Source: Microbacterium sp. (GTDB taxonomy: Bacteria; Actinomycetota; Actinomycetes; Actinomycetales; Microbacteriaceae). Taken from it: DNA of 51,134 nucleotides. Numbering within the stretch: position 1 is the first letter of the stretch; each line of letters opens with the position of its first letter. Below, piece by piece: positions 48,771 through 51,134 of this stretch. Below the pieces are notes generated by a model, which was not told the origin of the DNA, did not search any database, and was given only the letters and a program-made list of their open reading frames with translations. Location of the stretch: positions 1 through 51,134 of the forward strand of contig DQHP01000055.1 of the NCBI GenBank assembly GCA_003524435.1. Direction: 5' to 3'. A program made the translations under genes and the position numbers.

Positions 48771-51086
48771 ATGACCGCATTCCCCCAGGGGACAATCCTC
48801 GGATACCCGCGTATCGGACGCCGCCGCGAGCTCAAGAAGGCCGTCGAGGCATTCTGGGCTGGCCGCAGTGATCTTGTCGCGCTTGAGCAGACAGCGGCGG
48901 AGCTGCGCGCAGGTACCCGTGAGCGTCTCGCCGCTCTGGGGCTGGGCCGTGATGACTCGGCGATTCCGGAGTCGTTCTCGTTCTACGACCAGGTACTCGA
49001 CGCCGCTGTCGCCGTGGGCGCGATTCCGAGCCGTTTTGAGAACCTGCGCGATGCTGACGGATCGATCGGGCTTCCGGCCTACTTCACGATCGCCCGTGGC
49101 GAGGGCGAACGCGCGCCGCTGGAGATGACCAAATGGTTCGACTCGAACTATCACTACCTCGTGCCGGAGATCGGCCCGGAGACGGCCTTCTCGCTCTCTA
49201 GCGATCGCCTCGTGCGCGAGGTCGAAGAAGCCGTCGCTGCGGGATTCCGTACGCGTCCTGTCGTCGTCGGTCCCGTTACGCTGCTTGCGCTGGCGAAGGC
49301 CTCGGATGACGCACCAGAAGGGTTTGACCCGCTGTCGCGCCTCGACGACCTCGTGCCGGTCTATGTCGATCTGCTCGCACGTTTGCGCGCCGCAGGCGCG
49401 GAGTGGGTACAGCTGGATGAGCCTGCGCTTGTGAGCGAGTCTCTTCCGGCTTCGGTGGAGCAGCTGGCGGATGCTGCGGCTTCAGCCCTGGCCATCATCG
49501 GAGGCGCTTCAGAGCGACCCTCGATTCTCGTTGCCGCCCCGTACGCGTCGCTGGAAGCAACGTTCTCGGTGCTCGTTGCTGCGCCGATCGAGGCGATTGC
49601 GGTCGACCTCATCCGTGGGGGCGTTCCAGTGGCAGCGGCCGGGCTTGCCGACAAGGTGCTCGTGGGTGGCGTCGTCGACGGGCACAATATCTGGCGTGGT
49701 GATCTCGCTGCTGCCTTCGGCAAGCTCGAAGCTCTTCGTCAGTTAGGTGCTGCGCAGGTCGCAGCATCCACTTCAACTTCGCTTCTGCACGTGCCGCATG
49801 ACGTCACTGACGAGACGAAGCTTGACACGCGGCTGAGCTCATGGCTCGCATTCGCGGACCAGAAGATCGAGCAGGTTGTCACACTCGCTCGTGGGCTCAG
49901 CGAAGGCCGTGCGGCAATCCAGAGCGAGCTGGATGAGGCATCGGCAGCACTGGCCGACCGCGAGAACGCACCGGGCGTGCGCGATGGTTCCGTGCGTGCA
50001 CGAGAGCTCGCCGACAGCGACTTCTCACGCGTTTCCTACGCCGAGCGTGAGATCGCTCAGCAGGAGGCGCTCGGCCTGCCGGCGCTGCCCCTCACCACGA
50101 TCGGATCTTTCCCTCAGACCGGAGACATCCGTCGCGCGCGTGCGCAGTTCATTCGCGGCGAACTGGCCGAGGCAGAGTATGAGGCGTTCCTGCGTCGTGA
50201 GATCGACACGGTCGTTGAGCTGCAGGAAGACCTCGGACTCGACGTGCTTGTGCACGGCGAGCCTGAGCGTAACGACATGGTGCAGTACTTCGCCGAGAAC
50301 CTCGACGGCTTCGCTGTGACCGAAAACGGTTGGGTGCAGTCGTACGGTTCACGCGCGACGCGGCCATCGATTCTGTGGGGCGACGTCTCTCGTCCCGCAC
50401 CGATCACGGTGGGCTGGTCGACCTACGCACAGTCGAAGACTGCAAAGCACATGAAGGGAATGCTCACCGGACCGGTGACGATTCTTGCATGGTCCTTCGT
50501 GCGCGATGATCAGCCGTTGGGGGAAACCGCTAACCAGGTCGCCGTGGCGCTTCGCGATGAGATCACAGACCTTGAGGCTGCGGGCATCGCGGTGATCCAG
50601 GTGGATGAGCCGGCGCTGCGCGAGCTCTTGCCGCTGAAGAGCGCCGACCAGCCTGCGTACCTGAAGTGGTCGGTCGACTCCTTCCGACTAGCGACAGGTG
50701 GGGCTGCGGCGGCCACGCAGGTGCACACGCACCTGTGTTACTCGGAGTTCGGCGTCGTCATCGACGCGATCCGCGCTCTCGACGCCGATGTCACATCGAT
50801 TGAGGCTGCACGCAGCCGCATGGAGGTTGTCACAGACATTGCAGAGGTCGGCTTTGACCACGGCATTGGCCCGGGCGTTTACGACATCCACTCGCCCCGC
50901 GTGCCGGCTGTGGAGGAAATCGAGTCGTTGCTGCGGCGTGCGGTGGATGACATTCCCACCCGTCAGCTCTGGGTCAACCCGGACTGTGGTCTGAAGACTC
51001 GCGGCTACGACGAGACGACCGAGTCGCTGCGCAACATCGTCGAGGCGACTCGACGCGTGCGTGAGGACATCAACGTCGCGGTGTGA
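48771..51086 (+). CDS. metE: Cobalamin-independent methionine synthase
   Basis: A 771-residue enzyme that transfers the methyl group of 5-methyl-THF polyglutamate to homocysteine. The N-terminal half begins GTILGYPRIGRRRELKKAVE. The C-terminal catalytic half has LPLTTIGSFPQTGDIRRAR, HGEPERNDMVQYFAE, the zinc ligands in HTHLCYSEFGVV, and the last zinc Cys in NPDCGLKTRGY. The ATG at 48771 follows AAGGAAAAATC. A frame upstream to 48654 lies inside metF and is not used. The remaining 48 bp to the window end show nothing clear. Confidence 0.96.
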   Translation: MTAFPQGTILGYPRIGRRRELKKAVEAFWAGRSDLVALEQTAAELRAGTRERLAALGLGRDDSAIPESFSFYDQVLDAAVAVGAIPSRFENLRDADGSIGLPAYFTIARGEGERAPLEMTKWFDSNYHYLVPEIGPETAFSLSSDRLVREVEEAVAAGFRTRPVVVGPVTLLALAKASDDAPEGFDPLSRLDDLVPVYVDLLARLRAAGAEWVQLDEPALVSESLPASVEQLADAAASALAIIGGASERPSILVAAPYASLEATFSVLVAAPIEAIAVDLIRGGVPVAAAGLADKVLVGGVVDGHNIWRGDLAAAFGKLEALRQLGAAQVAASTSTSLLHVPHDVTDETKLDTRLSSWLAFADQKIEQVVTLARGLSEGRAAIQSELDEASAALADRENAPGVRDGSVRARELADSDFSRVSYAEREIAQQEALGLPALPLTTIGSFPQTGDIRRARAQFIRGELAEAEYEAFLRREIDTVVELQEDLGLDVLVHGEPERNDMVQYFAENLDGFAVTENGWVQSYGSRATRPSILWGDVSRPAPITVGWSTYAQSKTAKHMKGMLTGPVTILAWSFVRDDQPLGETANQVAVALRDEITDLEAAGIAVIQVDEPALRELLPLKSADQPAYLKWSVDSFRLATGGAAAATQVHTHLCYSEFGVVIDAIRALDADVTSIEAARSRMEVVTDIAEVGFDHGIGPGVYDIHSPRVPAVEEIESLLRRAVDDIPTRQLWVNPDCGLKTRGYDETTESLRNIVEATRRVREDINVAV

Positions 51087-51134
51087 GCGCGCAGGTGGCG
51101 CGTTGCGCTGCCGATAACGCAGAAACCGTCCTTC

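Noticed and set aside
1..51134. CRISPR array, phage or insertion sequence
   Set aside because: No regularly spaced repeats, no transposase or integrase motif and no terminal inverted repeats were found. The only tandem repeat is the codon repeat at about 24.1-24.35 kb.

Overview
The window is a gene-dense, high-GC stretch of chromosome from an actinobacterium, most likely a member of the Microbacteriaceae such as Microbacterium. This rests on gene content and order: prfB-ftsE-ftsX-smpB, murI-rph-rdgB beside pncB, a DUF3039 gene, an acyl-CoA carboxylase epsilon subunit, LigD/Ku and an actinobacterial Tad pilus locus. Many genes are joined by ATGA or GTGA start/stop overlaps. Many others have a TANNNT box 6-9 nt before the start codon, the signature of leaderless mRNAs. 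I see no insertion sequence, integrase, prophage, CRISPR array or rRNA. One tRNA (Leu, anticodon TAG) is present.

Region 1 (1-3.1 kb) is a PTS locus. A minus-strand operon encodes an orphan IIB, HPr and the start of Enzyme I, and is divergent from a 640-residue PRD-containing activator of the MtlR/LicR type. Region 2 (2.8-6.4 kb, minus) runs purine nucleoside phosphorylase, a phosphohexomutase-type enzyme, a TauE/SafE membrane protein and a second HPr-like protein. Region 3 (6.4-21.1 kb) carries lpdA and a conserved carboxylase neighbourhood: accD-accE and maf-accA3 on the minus strand. Between accE and maf sits a block of plus-strand genes: an RNA methyltransferase, a two-component system with an extra kinase-like membrane protein, and a ROK regulator driving a GH38 alpha-mannosidase. 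An 82-nt palindrome lies between lpdA and accA3.

Region 4 (21.2-27.4 kb) holds a small XRE regulator, two poorly characterised proteins, a sugar-nucleotidyltransferase-like enzyme, and an ABC ATPase/permease pair. The ATPase has a roughly 280-residue N-terminal extension rich in Ala and Lys, like histone H1 tails. DUF3039 follows. Region 5 (27.4-36.1 kb) contains pncB, murI-rph-rdgB, a zinc-type CDF transporter, the divergent ligD/ku end-joining pair, a DedA protein and tRNA-Leu.

Region 6 (36.4-40.8 kb) is a compact Tad-type pilus operon (ATPase, two TadB/C membrane proteins, one small pilin-like protein, and three TadE/F/G-like pseudopilins). Region 7 (40.8-51.1 kb) has an MFS transporter, prfB, ftsE-ftsX, smpB, an S9 peptidase, and metF-metE behind a structured leader.

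Most of the window is core metabolism. The parts most worth a second look are the ABC ATPase with the H1-like tail, the split carboxylase block, the kinase-like third partner of the two-component system, the second HPr, the atypical pilin, the long palindrome and the metF leader. No wholly new system could be shown from sequence alone.
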